Assembly: GCA_947568835.1 (NCBI GenBank)
Contig: OX387603.1
Span: forward strand, 2,177,701-2,241,700
Reading direction: 5' to 3'
Length of the DNA: 64,000 nucleotides
DNA from: Protonemura montana
Taxonomy: Eukaryota > Arthropoda > Insecta > Plecoptera > Nemouridae
The notes beneath the pieces were generated by a model, which saw only the letters and a program-made list of their open reading frames with translations, did not search any database and was not told the origin of the DNA. The translations under genes were made by a program, and so were the position numbers. Below are positions 45,994-61,510 of this stretch, one piece after another; positions within the stretch are counted from its first letter, which is position 1; every line of letters begins with the position of its first letter.

Positions 45994-46921
45994 GATGGTT
46001 TTATGTATATTATCTCAATGTACACGCCATTGTTTGGCAGCCATCTTGGACATGAGATGGTATATAACAAACATTAACCTTAAAACCAATATGGCAGCGA
46101 AACTGGGTCGGAAGTACATGGTGTAGTAATCTAGCAGTTTAGTGCCAGTTGTATTCAAAGCATGTTCCTGTTGATGATGCCATCACGCTAAATTCATCTT
46201 TAAAAGTCAATGAAAAACAGCAAAAGATAAAAAGAGCTTTGCCAATGCCTTCTTGATACTCACTTCAAATCAAGAAGACCTTGGTCTTTCACAAAAACAT
46301 TCTATTTTTTTCATTTCGTTTGAAATTACTTCAAAAGTGCATTGTAATCTCATTCCAGTTCATTTCTGCAACCAAAAATCCTTGTCAGCGAGGCTTAAAC
46401 GCTAGAAACTTTGCAAATATATTATTATTTTTAAAAACTCTTCGCCGAATAAAAGCGGAAATATCGTCTCTGAACTTCCGGGCGTGTCATCTCCGTTTTG
46501 AGAGTAGCTAAAAAAAGAAACTGTGCATATTACGAACTTATGGGAAGACCTGTACGACGAACAATGAGATGATAGATTGCATGGGCCACTTGAACCAGCG
46601 CTGAGACAAAAGACGGCGGGTTCATATAAAAAAAAATCTTGGTAGGTAAAAACTCTTTGCCTTGTTCGGAGCGATGTTGCTGCTTTTGCCAGGCGAGGGT
46701 GGATTTTGTTCACAAAAGCAGAGGGAAAACTGACGCTGTGAACACAAGGATTTCTTTTTGTCTTTACGGCGATAGATTGCAGCTGATGCTGTCCTGAAAG
46801 ACGTTCATTGCAGATGATATTACACAAGATGTCATCTTTTTCAAATGGGTTTCGATCCGCCAGCCAGGTCCAGGACCTGGAATCCAGGCGGGAGATGCTG
46901 GGCGACTGATTCCGTACTTCT
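45994..46921. other. intergenic, no gene recognised
   Basis: Unique sequence. Open frames here are read-through from the neighbouring 70-bp array. Confidence 0.4.
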
Positions 46922-48837
46922 GTTGTTTCGCTCCACGCAAAGGAGCGGACACTCGCCGTCGCCTCTGTGCTGGACATTCCGTGACAGGGCGCTTGTTTCG
47001 CTCCACGCAAAGGAGCGGACACTCGGTGTCGCCTCTGTGCTGGACATTCCGTGACAGGGCGCTTGTTTCGCTCCACGCAAAGGAGCGGACACTCGCCGTC
47101 GCCTCTGTGCTGGACATTCCGTGACAGGGCGCTTGTTTCGCTCCACGCAAAGGAGCGGACACTCGCCGTCGCCTCTGTGCTGGACATTCCGTGACAGGGC
47201 GCTTGTTTCGCTCCACGCAAAGGAGCGGACACTCGCCGTCGCCTCTGTGCTGGACATTCCGTGACAGGGCGCTTGTTTCGCTCCACGCAAAGGAGCGGAC
47301 ACTCGCCGTCACCTCTGTACTGGACATTCCGTGACAGGGCGCTTGTTTCGCTCCACGCAAAGGAGCGGACACTCGCCGTCGCCTCTGTGCTGGACATTCC
47401 GTGACAGGGCGCTTGTTTCGCTCCACGCAAAGGAGCGGACACTCGCCGTCGCCTCTGTGCTGGACATTCCGTGACAGGGCGCTTGTTTCGCTCCACGCAA
47501 AGGAGCGGACACTCGCCGTCGCCTCTGTGCTGGACATTCCGTGACAGGGTGCTTGTTTCGCTCCACGCGAAGGAGCGGACACTCGCCGTCGCCTCTGTGC
47601 TGGACATTCCGTGACAGGGCGCTTGTTTCGCTCCACGCAAAGGAGCGGACACTCGCCGTCGCCTCTGTGCTGGACATTCCGTGACAGGGCGCTTGTTTCG
47701 CTCCACGCAAAGGAGCGGACACTCGCCGTCGCCTCTGTGCTGGACATTCCGTGACAGGGCGCTTGTTTCGCTCCACGCAAAGGAGCGGACACTCGCCGTC
47801 GCCTCTGTGCTGGACATTCCGTGACAGGGCGCTTGTTTCGCTCCACGCAAATGAGCGGACACTCGCCGTCGCTTCTGTGCTGGACATTCCGTGACAGGGC
47901 GCTTGTTTCACTCCACGCCAAGGAGTGGACACTCACCGTCGCCTCTGTGCTGGACATTCCGTGACAGGGTGCTTGTTTCGCTCCACGCGAAGGAGCGGAC
48001 ACTCGCCGTCGCTTCTGTGCTGGACATTCCGTGACAGGGCGCTTGTTTCACTCCACGCGAAGGAGTGGACACTCACCGTCGCCTCTGTGCTGGACATTCC
48101 GTGACAGGGTGCTTGTTTCGCTCCACGCGAAGGAGCGGACACTCGCCGTCGCTTCTGTGCTGGACATTCCGTGACAGGGCGCTTGTTTCGCTCCACGCAA
48201 AGGAGCGGACACTCGCCGTCGCCTCTGTGCTGGACATTCCATGACAGGGCGCTTGTTTCGCTCCACGCAAAGGAGCGGACACTCGCCGTCGCCTCTGTGC
48301 CGGACATTCCGTGACAGGACGCTTGTTTCGCTCCACGCAAAGGAGCGGACACTCGCCGTCGCCTCTGTGCTGGACATTCCGTGACAGGGCGCTTGTTTCG
48401 CTCCACGCAAAGGAGCGGACACTCGCCGTCGCCTCTGTGCTGGACATTCCGTGACAGGGCGCTTGTTTCGCTCCACGCAAAGGAGCGGACACTCGCCGTC
48501 GCCTCTGTGCTGGACATTCCGTGACAGGGTGCTTGTTTCGCTCCACGCAAAGGAGCGGACACTCGCCGTCGCCTCTGTGCTGGACATTCCGTGACAGGGC
48601 GCTTGTTTCGCTCCACGCAAAGGAGCGGACACTCGCCGTCGCCTCTGTGCTGGACATTCCGTGACAGGGTGCTTGTTTCGCTCCACGCAAAGGAGCGGAC
48701 ACTCGCCGTCGCCTCTGTGCTGGACATTCCGTGACAGGGTGCTTGTTTCGCTCCACGCAAAGGAGCGGACACTCGCCGTCGCCTCTGTGCTGGACATTCC
48801 GTGACAGGGTGCTTGTTTCGCTCCACGCAAAGGAGCT
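46922..48837 (-). repeat. 70-bp minisatellite, about 27 units, minus orientation
   Basis: The largest array of the 70-bp family, in opposite orientation to 30553-31796. A distinctive two-unit block (GTTTCACTCC...GGAGTGG, then CACGCGAAGG) occurs at 47905 and 48045, 140 bp apart. Open frames of up to 486 codons result from the stop-free repeat and continue into unrelated flanking DNA; I do not treat them as genes. Confidence 0.95.
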
Positions 48838-49343
48838 GAGTAATGACTCTTGTCATTGGCTACGTCCGAGGCCGCCGATTACCGAACCTAGATCTTAAGA
48901 AAGCGGCCCAAGAAAATTGTCTTCATTCTTGAGAAAAGTGGAAATCGAAGTTTTATTATCGTTGTACTGTCCGCTAATCGGGAGCAATTGGGCGCGGACT
49001 GACCGAGTGGACCACTCCTTTCGGGATGCGAAACAGGAACCGGGTGAGGGGTGGGGATAATCCTTTCTGTTCCCGCTGAGCCTTTGTAGATTCGCTCGGC
49101 GGAAAAATCCCGTCCGATAAATCTCATCCACGAGGCAGTTAATCAGAACCGGCACGCTTAGAAAATATCGTCAGGCTTAACTGCTTGCAATTTTAATCCT
49201 TAATTGAAGAGATTTTGCCAGCGCCGTTCATGCCAATCGTTTGTAAAATGTCGTCCGGTAAAGTAGCTCGATGAACGACGGGCCAGTTTTACCCCCGAGC
49301 TTCGTGGTCTTTGCCAAAACAAGCAACTTTATATTTTCCACCA
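48838..49343. other. unique spacer between two 70-bp arrays
   Basis: About 500 bp of unique sequence separates a minus-oriented and a plus-oriented array of the same repeat. Nothing else identified. Confidence 0.45.
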
Positions 49344-49530
49344 CACCCTGTCACGGAATGTCCAGCACAGAGGCGACGGCGAGTGTCCGCTCCTTTGCGT
49401 GGAGCGAAACATGCACTCTGTCACGGAATGTCCAGCACAGAGGCGACGGCGAGTGTCCGCTCCTTTGCGTGGAGCGAAACAAGCGCCCTGTCACGGAATG
49501 TCCAGCACAGAGGCTACAGCGAGTTCCGCT
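49344..49530 (+). repeat. 70-bp minisatellite family, about 2.5 units
   Basis: Starts TGTCACGGAATGTCCAGCAC at about 49349 and ends degraded (GAGGCTACAGCGAGTTCCGC). Plus orientation. Confidence 0.9.
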
Positions 49531-50981
49531 TTGTACCACGATATGAAACGAGGGTTAATTCAGTCTCCTTAAACTTGATAAATTGTGCTTCGAAATGTAC
49601 TCTAAAGTTCTACCCTGACGCAAACTCATGCATGCCCTTTTTTTATAATTTCTTACACGTTGAGCCATATGCTATTTTTTTTTTTGCTCTACCTTTAGTG
49701 CTTGGGTCTACTGGCATCATCGCAATAGATCAAGACGTTCCGTGCCAACACGGGGACAGAGATGATCGTCATTAAAAAACATCTCGCGACAGCGTCGTCG
49801 TAAAACCTCCACACATACGAACCCCCCCCCCCCCCCCCCCCCCCCTTCTCAAAAAAAGGGGGGGGGGGTTGGGTGTTGAGATGCGATCGTGCGGGTCGGC
49901 GTTGAGTTAGCGCGCGAGTTTTGGGCACATTTCGGTCGAGAATTCGGGCGTGCTCGAGTACGGGCCGGGGCTCGCTGCGCCGGCCGATCGATACGGCGGG
50001 TCAAAATCTTGACTACCCCCCGCTGTTCTCTACTGGAGAGACTGGAGCGCCAGGCAGGTCGGGATAAGTTGGTATGGCGTCTTTTTTGTCACATGCCAGG
50101 TTCACACTTTGAAATTGTTGCAATAGCGTTCGATGAGACAACAATGAAACCAATCTGTTTGTACCAAACAGAAATTACATGAGGCCTATCGTTGTAGGAG
50201 TCCGCTCTTTTAGCAGGCTACCAGCTGAATTGAAGGTTTTAACAAGGAAACAAGACTTCGCTGTGAAGCTCAGATACTTTTTAATTACGAATTGATTTTA
50301 TTCATACAACGCATTTTCTGAATGTTTCATGTTTTCATGTTTGAATGAATGAATGAATGAATGAATGAATGGATGAATGTGCTTGCACCATATTAACAAA
50401 TATTGGTGAAGTTGTTTGCCGTTTCGCTACTTAAAGGAATAGCTTAGTAATTCTACAAATCTAGTGCGCTGCTTCACTGGAATTGATAGGTTTTAGATGG
50501 CAGTTTTATTGCCTTTATGTGGTTTGATAGAATATGAACTTTGATAGGACCTCCCTTTGAAATGTCATTGCTGGCCACACCGCTGACTGGCCTGGGTACT
50601 TTTCACTCTTTTTTTAAATCGACTTGAGCTACGAAATTTCGCACAATTTTCTGTTTGCAAGTTCAAATTTGAGCTGCTCACAAGGGTTGTGTTAAAACTG
50701 TGTCCAAGAGAAAGTCAGGCGGTCGAACTCAAGATATTACATACGGTTAGCGTGAGAGTAAGGTCCTGCGAGTTGCCGTAAGGTTCAGACGTAAGTTTCA
50801 CGGGACAGCCGAGCGAAACTAACACCGAGTTTTGTAACGAAGAAACCGCAATGCAATTCACCGTAGAAGTGGGCTGCGCATTTTGGTGGGAAAATGTGCT
50901 CGTGGGTTTAAATTTCAAAATATTTGTGGGAAAACATCTCAACCTAAGGCTACCTATACTTGATGGACCATTCAGGTTCCT
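49531..50981. other. intergenic; homopolymer palindrome, CpG-rich patch and (GAAT)n
   Basis: A C24 run at 49822-49845 faces a G11 run at 49858-49868. Positions 49870-50010 are CpG-rich. A (GAAT)n microsatellite lies at 50344-50374. A 97-codon open frame (49889-50182) covers the CpG patch but I do not recognise it. Confidence 0.45.
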
Positions 50982-51230
50982 GTCCCACTCCCATTCCCAC
51001 TCCCATTCCCACTTTCACTCCCACTCCCACTCCCACTCCCACTCCCACTCCCACTCCCACTTCCACTCCCACTCCCACTCCCACTCCCACTCCCACTTCA
51101 ACTCCCAATCCCACTCCCACTTCCACTCCCACTCCCACTCCCACTCCCACTTCCACTCCCACTCCCACTCCCACTCCCACTCCCACTCCCACTCCCACTC
51201 CCACTCCCACTCCCACTCCCACTTCCACTT
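50982..51230 (+). repeat. (CCCACT)n microsatellite
   Basis: About 40 hexamers with interspersed CTTCCA and CATTCC variants. Open frames of Ser-His, Thr-Pro, Glu-Trp or Gly-Val dipeptides on both strands are artefacts. Confidence 0.95.
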
Positions 51231-53239
51231 ACACACATATTATCTCACAAAAAATCGGGGGAAAAATCTGGGGAAATCGCCTCGAACCTTGAAAGCCTGG
51301 TGGGAAGCTAAGTAAATAAGGCACGGCGCGGTGAAATGTTTGGTATTCAAATTTTTAGCTTTTTAAGATTCCTGTTTGCCAGTCCTTTGGTCGATTTCGC
51401 GATCGATTGGATGCAGAAAGTGGAAACCAGTCAAGCTGATGAGCTGGACACTTTAATGCATCACAGTGAAAAGTTTGCTGAGTTAATATTTCAAATTAGC
51501 ATTGTATTTAAAATCGTAGGAAGCCGTGATGTTAGTGGGGGGCAATCACAGCCACTTTATTTACATCGCAAGTCTTTAAAGACAAAAGAGTTATTTTGCT
51601 TTGAAAGTGCATTTGAAATTACCGATGCGTTGATTGTCGAATTGTAATATTAGAGTCTCTTCGCTGGATGTAAGCTTTGTAATCAAATGGGAAAATGGAT
51701 TTCGGTGCGTACTCGTGTATTTCCTCTTGCAATTATTATTATTGTCAGCTACAACGTTGGTCATGTTTCAGAACTGAAAGAAATTTTCCTGACTTCAGCA
51801 TGAAAATCATACGAAGTTTGCTTAAGTATGCAATGGCATTGGTTTTCCATGCATTTTCCATGCATTTTCCATGCATTTTCTTTGCGAACCTTTATAAGAA
51901 AACACAGGATATTGTTATCGTGGAGGTCATTTTCATGCGTCACAATGTCATTATAATTTTGTAGAGCAAAGCGTGGAGTTATGTAGGTCGAACTCACATA
52001 TGACAACGCAAAGCAATTGACAATCTTAGAAGAAATCAACTTCTTGTCTGATGTGTTTATGTCAAACCAATCACAGATCATTGTTGAACGTTGATGGGAC
52101 ATTGTTGAGTGCATTATTTTCTATTATGTGCCCGCACTTACGGTCAATAACAATTGCTACCTCACTGCTAATTTATATAATTAGTAATCAAGAATTTATC
52201 TTTTATCTCTCTTGTGAAATGGGGTTAGTTTGAATTTATCTCTTTATTCATAGCGTATCTCTTTTATCTCTATCATAAGGTATGTGCACTGTTAAACTGG
52301 CTAATAAAAGTTCAAACAAGAATTACGGGATATTTGGGAAATTTAGAAAAATCCCCAAAGTCATTTCACGGAATGGAACGCTTGTTCAAATACCCGATTA
52401 ACAATGTACTTCACAATTGAAATTGTTCGTTGATATTATTGGTATTAAATCAAAATACAATGTTTGTTTCCATCATGTTAGTTTCCCAATCCTAATAAGC
52501 CCATCCGTCCTTTGCGTGGATTTTATAAATCTAGTTCAGTGAACGTGAATTGCCGTCGCTCTGAAGGGCATCCTTGCCCTGCCCTTGAATTAGGAGCCCT
52601 TCGCAAGTATTTGCCATGAGATCGGCCCACTCCCTTTAACTAACCAATTGAGCAAATTGCATGGCCGACCATACCGTATATGCATTGCAATCATTTTGTC
52701 GTTTCGATTACTGGTTTTGCGATATTTCTCTGCTAAAACTGGAATGCGATGAAATATTACAAGAAGCAAAAAGTCATCTCCGATAGCGATGTTTGCTCAG
52801 CGAAGATTTTTCGATTAAATTATGAAATTACAATCTGTGATACAATTTGGTAGCCGCAGATTGAAGATGAATTTTAAAACGGATGCTAAAATTGTGAAAT
52901 ACGCATTGTACGCATTTTACACGTTGCGCATTTCAAATTTAGGTACTTAAAAAATATTTGTTTTACTCTTAAGTCACTTCCCATTTGTTTATTACCCAAA
53001 AAAATCGTGAGAAAATCTCCAATCTCTTGGAAATCGAATTATATATACAAACGTATTCAGAAAATACCGCGCGAATATTTAGAAAATTTTAAAAAATCAC
53101 CATCTAACTCTAAAACCTGTTCAAATATCCGACCAGAATCTCGCCGAGCCGTGATTTACCACAAACATCCTGTCGCATGCGTGCTTATCGGTAAATAATG
53201 CAACCCCTGTACTATCGCACCCTGGCACTACGTCGCGAC
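51231..53239. other. intergenic, no gene recognised
   Basis: A 103-codon open frame (51336-51647, plus) has no family I recognise and no splice context. A 12-bp repeat (TTTCCATGCATT) occurs three times at about 51843-51880. Confidence 0.35.
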
Positions 53240-53400
53240 GGCGGGCGTCGGACTTACCTTGGCGTCGCGCGTGGCTCGAAGACGGCGTCGACGTCCTCAC
53301 GGCGCCAGTGACGTCGGCAGACTGCCGGTCTGGCGCCACCCAAGTCCGACGCCGACATCAACCCCATCTAGCTGGCGTCGGGCAATCGGCGTCGGCAACG
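53240..53400. repeat. GC-rich segment with repeated GGCGTCGG motif and inverted repeats
   Basis: A sharp GC-rich, CpG-dense island in AT-rich DNA, with many GGCGTCG words and an inverted pair GGCGTCGGACTT (about 53247) and AAGTCCGACGCC (about 53341). It lies about 900 bp upstream of the SLC35E3-like start. It could be a degraded hairpin transposon or a CpG island. Confidence 0.5.
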
Positions 53401-56504
<3,104 letters not shown>

Positions 56505-59154
56505 AGATCGGCTGCCTCCAGCTAGATTCGTCATTTAGATACCTACCAATTGAAATAACTGGATATTTGAATACTTTCGGTTAGCCTTGCTATGTTTTCA
56601 GAATTGCTAAGCATTTGCTTCTTATGAGTATTTTCAACAAATCTCCAATTTAGTAATTCATGCCTCCAGTACTTTGAAACTTCGTCAGGAGGTGACTGTA
56701 TTTTCATCCTCTCTTCTAGGCTAGGTTAGGTTACTCATAATCTTCCTCTCATTCACCAATATAATTTTGCAAATCCTACAGGGCATGTTTTGGAAGCAAA
56801 TCATTCACCTGCACAATTTTTACACACAATCTCTTACCTTGATTTTGTATTTTTTTGAATGCAAATTTTTTTCTTTTTGGTTTTTAGCTCAGAGAGCAAA
56901 GGGAAACGAGTCTGACGGGAGGTGCGATGAAGAGCGGGTGATAATTGCTTGACAGTAGATACCTCTGCCGCGTTGGTAACTTGACCAAAATGAGGGTGCA
57001 TCTCTCCACGACATTTTAATTGTGATTCTGTTCTCAATTTTTTATCAACTTTGCATGAAAATGATTCTCATTTTGCTGTTCACCAAATGTTTGATAGTTG
57101 TTAATTGATTTTTGTTACTTTATTTGTTTGCATTACCTTCATTTTAAGATATTGCTTAGCATTTTATTTTTCAAATGTACTTTTATAGCAAGTTCCTTGC
57201 ACCTTATCGTTTTGAATCTTGTACACGACTTACAACAATTATAAAATTTTATATATTTTATATTTATATCGTTTTATATCGACGTTACAACATTGGTACA
57301 GCCACCTATTGTCTTGCATTCAAATATCTGATGATGGTTTCTTTCTATTTTGTTATTTTGTCATTCTTGTAATATCTGCTGAAACATTCATAGCTTCCCA
57401 GTTAAACTGCCTGCCATTTGCCAACAAGTATAGAAGACTTTAAGTGATCTAAACATTACTAAACAATAATTTTGAATCAGAGATTATCTTTCTAAAATAT
57501 TGTCGGGATGCATAGTTTTTGTCGTTTTCCTGAAGAACAAACACAAAGTATACCATGTCGAATACTTCTTTCTTAAAAACTAGCTTCTAGCAAGTTCTTC
57601 TTGTCTTTTTGTCATGGGGGAAAAGTAATGTTTGCGACAAACATTTCCTTTCCCAACGCCATACAAGTGATCCTTAAATCTCAAATCTACAATCTAGTTC
57701 TTTTTCTGTGGAGCAATCAGGAAGTCTGTAGTATACCTATTCAAACTTAAACAAGTGTTTAGCAAGCTTCCCATCTCCTGTACCTGTTACAACAATCTAT
57801 TAAATGACCATTTCAATTATCATATCTTGAATCTGTTTTTTATAAGTACATGACAAATAACCAAAGCATGTATTGAGCAAAAACCAAACCTGCATGGGGT
57901 AATAACAAACCCAGAAATGGAGCAAACATTTCCGTATGTGTGCCATGATTCTCCAAACGTTTTAATGTCAACTTCTATGTATTTGTGAGCTTGTATGTAC
58001 ATGATGCCTCTTGGAATTAAAGGTGGGCAAGTTCAATTATCCTGAGTTCTCTAAGAAATGTTGGGATTTTGTAGATTGTACGGATTTCACTCATACTGCC
58101 ATAACTTTTCCCTGTAAAAGCATAGGTGCAAGTGTGAGAACACTTTGCGTGCTTCTAGGAAAGGTCGAAAAACAAGTTTTTGTAAGTGTCGATCATCGTG
58201 CAACTTGTCACAATGGGATGGAAAGGGAGGAATAATTCGAGGGTTAGTACAGCAATCTTAAAGATGTTACTCAACAATTGAACCTGGAAAATAGAACAGA
58301 AAGGATCACTATTCCTCAACTGAGATTGCTACACCTGAAAGCTTAAAAGAATCTACTCATTGTTTGGCACATACTGGACTAGCTACCATTTGGTTGCTAC
58401 ATTCTCTGCAAGTCAAAATAAAAATGATCGCTCCTTAAAGTCTACAGAAGTTATTTCATGCCTTTAAGTGTAACTCTTATTGATACTCGTTAGTAATTCC
58501 TTAGAATTTTATTTCTTTCTGCTTTATTAGAGCAGAATTATCTTACTGATATGACTGAGTACACCATGTCCTTATTTCTAATTTGCTTTATAAATTTGAT
58601 TCTATTATCTGAAGTGTTGATATCCTATGGTCAGCATTATCAATATTCAATGATTGTTATTGACGTTGTTAGTTCCTGTTATTAGGGGCCTGAAAGTATG
58701 TTCTATTCCACATTAATCACATTTAAATTAGTAACAAGCATAATAACCCAGAGTATGATTACAAAAATTGATGAAACTATTCAATGTTCTTTGGTTGAGG
58801 CCGACATTACCGCACAAAACACTGCTGTCACATTGTCAACCGATTAGGAGGTCTTTAGACGAGATGGGTGGATCAGTCGGTCCAAGTTGTTACATTTTCC
58901 GGCTGTTTAACATGATGGGTCAGACCATGCAATGAACATTGTAGCTACCAGCAAATATTATCAATTAACAATGGCCCTCTTTAAATTTTCACCACAGAAC
59001 AGAGATTAGTTTGGTATTCTTTGCCCTGTATTGTAATTTAAAAAATAAAAACCTAACATGCCTTTAACCCAATTTTGAAGCATGAGGTGATTTGCTTCCA
59101 ACTAGCTGGCCATGTGAGCGTTCTCAGGGAGTGGTCGAAAGAGATACAAAACAA
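56505..59154. other. 3' flank of the transporter gene; no further gene
   Basis: Presumed 3' UTR and intergenic DNA between two convergent genes. Candidate AATAAA signals for the plus-strand gene occur far downstream (58417-58422), so the UTR end is uncertain. AT-rich with short open frames only. Confidence 0.4.
56711..56765 (+). repeat. fragment of the 5S-SINE tail
   Basis: TTCTAGGCTAGGTTAGGTT plus CATAATCTTCCTCTCATTCA matches the distal body/tail of the 5S-derived SINE (compare 34927-34970). It lies about 200 bp after the SLC35E3-like stop codon, probably in its 3' UTR. Confidence 0.7.
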
Positions 59155-59178
59155 GTATTTGCAGCAGACAAAAGTTTG

Positions 59179-59184
59179 TTTATT
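59179..59184 (-). terminator. polyadenylation signal of alpha-tubulin gene
   Basis: AATAAA on the minus strand, about 150 nt after the tubulin stop codon. Confidence 0.7.
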
Positions 59185-59335
59185 TACCTTGACATTGCCA
59201 AACGATACAAAAAATTAAGTTAATCAAAATTTGCTAAGCACCAATGCAAATAAAAAAAAAAAAACATTAAAGCTTCAGGAAAATATGATAGAATGATTGA
59301 AAGCAGATCTTGAATGATTTGAAACTTGAGATTCT

Positions 59336-60821
<1,486 letters not shown>

Positions 60822-60976
60822 GTTGAAAACTTGGTCTTGGTGATTTGATAAATGAAAAAGATGAAGTTAATCGAGACGATTACTGAGCTGAAGGGGTGAT
60901 TTCACAATAATACAGACAAGACGTAACGAGTCTATCAGTATCCTTGTAGAAGTGCGCGGAAAGCGGCGTCACCCCC

Positions 60977-60984
60977 TATATATA
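60977..60984 (-). promoter_or_regulatory. TATA box of alpha-tubulin gene
   Basis: TATATATA on the minus strand, 156 bp upstream of the start codon. Transcription would begin near 60945-60955, giving a 5' UTR of about 130 nt. Confidence 0.75.
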
Positions 60985-61510
60985 CGTGACAGCGCGATGA
61001 CGCACGCATCGCATGTGAATCACAGGGCACAATCAAAGCTGCCAACCTAAAATAAACTGGACCTAGAAATTTAGAGTCAGATTTAGCAAGGTTCAGATTT
61101 TTTTTTAATCAAATTAAATTATTTGATATTTACTCTATTTTTTTTTGCTCAGTGACCATTTTTGCACACTTATTTAACTATTTTGTTCGTAACGACCTTC
61201 TTGTTGGTAAGGTTTGATTGATTTTAACGATCATACGTTCGTTGACCCGCAACTTAGAAACACAAGTCTTAAATAAAAATTGTATCCTGAGAAAGAGCAA
61301 CATATCACACTGCTTTATTCATCAAGATTGTAATTTTAATTTCAGCTATAAGCTTCAATCAATCGTTATTCACAGGAACGTCTAAAGGTCAAATGTTTTA
61401 ATTTGTTAAAATGACACAAATATGTAAATTGCAAAGCAAACCTCCCGCCAACAGTTCTGTCAAAGTGCAAACGTAGGGTCACATTTTCTGGTATCAAGTG
61501 ATCAAGTAGG

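Noticed and set aside
46402-48002. Minus-strand open frames of 412 and 486 codons with RNVQHRGDGECPLLCVERN-type repeats
   Set aside because: They are generated by the 70-bp stop-free tandem repeat read in three frames, and run into unrelated flanking DNA. No splice or start context.
50851-51315. Ser-His and Thr-Pro repeat proteins
   Set aside because: Translation of the (CCCACT)n microsatellite.
51336-51647. 103-codon plus-strand frame as a gene
   Set aside because: No family recognised, no promoter or splice evidence; kept only as a mention.
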